Of a stretch of DNA of 6,633 nucleotides, positions 5,806 through 6,633 are shown piece by piece. Below the pieces are notes generated by a model. The model ran no database searches, was not told the DNA's origin, and worked only from the letters and a program-made list of their open reading frames with translations. The stretch's first letter is position 1. Each line of letters begins with the position of its first letter. Source of the DNA: Candidatus Poseidoniaceae archaeon. GTDB lineage: Archaea > Thermoplasmatota > Poseidoniia > Poseidoniales > Poseidoniaceae. The position numbers were made by a program, and so were the translations under genes. The stretch spans positions 1 to 6,633 of the forward strand of contig DUKP01000144.1 of NCBI GenBank assembly GCA_013329295.1, in the 5' to 3' direction.

Positions 5806-6633
5806 TTGGCCATATGGATTGAAGAAGATGCAAAAGTATTGGTTCAAGGTATAACTGGTAAGCAAGGAATGTTCCATGCTGATAAAATGGTAGAATATGG
5901 CACCAACATTGTTGGCGGCTGTACACCTGGCAAAGGTGGTCAAACTGTAGAACTGCAAGGTAAGCAATATCCCGTTTGGAATTCAATGACTGAAGCAATT
6001 ACTACAACTAATGCAGATGCTACGGTAATTTATGTCCCTCCACCTTTCGCGGCTGAAGCGATTATGGAAGCTGCTGACGCTTTTGATTCGGTAAAAGGTG
6101 AGGGAGTAATTGTTTGTATTACTGAAGGAATCCCCACACTTGATATGGTCAAAGCAGTAGCCTATGTTTACAACCGTCCTGGTATTCGATTGATAGGTCC
6201 TAATTGTCCTGGAATTATTACTCCTGGAGAAAATGGAGGAGCCAAGATTGGGATTATGCCAGGTCATATTCATGCTAAAGGTAGAATTGGAATCGTTTCT
6301 AAATCTGGAACTCTAACATACGAAGCAGTTGCACAAACCATGAGTATTGGTGAAGGTCAATCGACTTGTATTGGAATTGGCGGAGATCCAGTAAATGGAA
6401 CAGGATTCATCGAATGTTTAGCGGCATTTGAATCTGATAGTCAAACTGAAGCAATCGTAATGATTGGTGAAATTGGTGGCACTGCAGAAGAAGATGCTGC
6501 AGCATGGGCAGCAGAAAATGTCACCAAACCAATTGTTGGATTCGTTGCTGGAGCAACTGCGCCACCTGGCAAAAGAATGGGTCATGCAGGAGCAATTATT
6601 TCTGGCGGTAAAGGTACTGCTGAAGAGAAATTC
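5806..6633 (+). CDS. sucD: Succinyl-CoA ligase, alpha subunit, 3' end outside window
   Basis: The CoA-binding and phosphohistidine subunit of succinyl-CoA synthetase, partner of SucC. The start is TTG at 5806, one base after the sucC stop. The next residues, [20 protein letters not shown], align with the SucD N-terminus, no ATG or GTG exists in frame until codon 22, and a GGAGGTG precedes at the right distance. Visible landmarks are the CoA-binding GITGKQG at 15-21, [10 protein letters not shown] near 78-87, ITEGIP near 125 minus a few, GPNCPGI at 131-137 with the CoA-contacting Cys134, SKSGTLTYE at 165-173, the power-helix Glu222 in [12 protein letters not shown] at 221-232, and the phosphorylated His260 in GHAGAI. 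The 276 visible codons end at [10 protein letters not shown]. Compared with about 290 aa for the family, only the last dozen or so codons are missing. Every catalytic element is intact. Confidence 0.96.
   Translation, partial: MAIWIEEDAKVLVQGITGKQGMFHADKMVEYGTNIVGGCTPGKGGQTVELQGKQYPVWNSMTEAITTTNADATVIYVPPPFAAEAIMEAADAFDSVKGEGVIVCITEGIPTLDMVKAVAYVYNRPGIRLIGPNCPGIITPGENGGAKIGIMPGHIHAKGRIGIVSKSGTLTYEAVAQTMSIGEGQSTCIGIGGDPVNGTGFIECLAAFESDSQTEAIVMIGEIGGTAEEDAAAWAAENVTKPIVGFVAGATAPPGKRMGHAGAIISGGKGTAEEKF

Noticed and set aside
5108..5998. Long minus-strand frame of 296 codons opposite sucC and sucD
   Set aside because: It is a mirror of two strongly conserved genes, crosses their junction, and is low-complexity Ser/Pro/Ile-rich sequence without family motifs.
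1..6633. Search for tRNA or rRNA genes, CRISPR repeats, insertion sequences, toxin-antitoxin or defence genes
   Set aside because: Nearly all bases are accounted for by metabolic and membrane-protein genes. The largest gap is 90 bases, and no repeat array, transposase motif or tRNA-like fold was seen by eye.

Overview
The window is about 6.6 kb of AT-rich, densely coding DNA. I read it as chromosomal DNA of a planktonic archaeon, most likely a Marine Group II/III-type euryarchaeon (Poseidoniales or relatives). The main reason is the triosephosphate isomerase, which is the short archaeal form with the EPPELIG and CGAG signatures. Most genes also lack a Shine-Dalgarno sequence, and a SEC59-like polyprenol kinase is present. 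The succinyl-CoA ligase subunits look bacterial, which fits the many bacterial-type genes in such archaea. The phylum-level assignment is inference; no rRNA or tRNA is present to settle it.

Layout. (1) Positions 2-1354, plus strand: a membrane protein whose frame is open to the left edge, so its start probably lies outside the window. It has a cysteine-free thioredoxin-like domain followed by a multi-pass membrane region. (2) Positions 1355-1379: a 25-base convergent junction holding a perfect 16-bp palindrome. (3) Positions 4505 down to 1380, minus strand: a tight five-gene cluster in the order dolichol/phytol-kinase-like membrane protein, thioredoxin-family protein, 40-residue four-cysteine protein, sugar-phosphate nucleotidyltransferase, archaeal TIM. 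The spacings are 39, 4, 30 and -16 bases, so one transcript is likely. (4) Positions 4506-4595: a 90-base divergent intergenic region with a shared AT-rich box. (5) Positions 4596-6633, plus strand: sucC and sucD, nearly abutting. sucD uses a TTG start behind a strong ribosome binding site and is cut by the right edge about a dozen codons before its usual end.

How they work together. SucC and SucD form succinyl-CoA ligase of the citric acid cycle. The minus-strand cluster mixes central carbon metabolism (TIM), nucleotide-sugar synthesis, polyprenol phosphorylation and a redox pair. Nucleotide-sugar and polyprenyl-phosphate enzymes are the kinds of activities that feed lipid-linked glycan assembly, but no glycosyltransferase is present to prove the link.

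I found no mobile element, CRISPR array, defence system, RNA gene or integration site. The least ordinary items are the small four-cysteine protein tied to the thioredoxin gene and the cysteine-free thioredoxin-like membrane protein.
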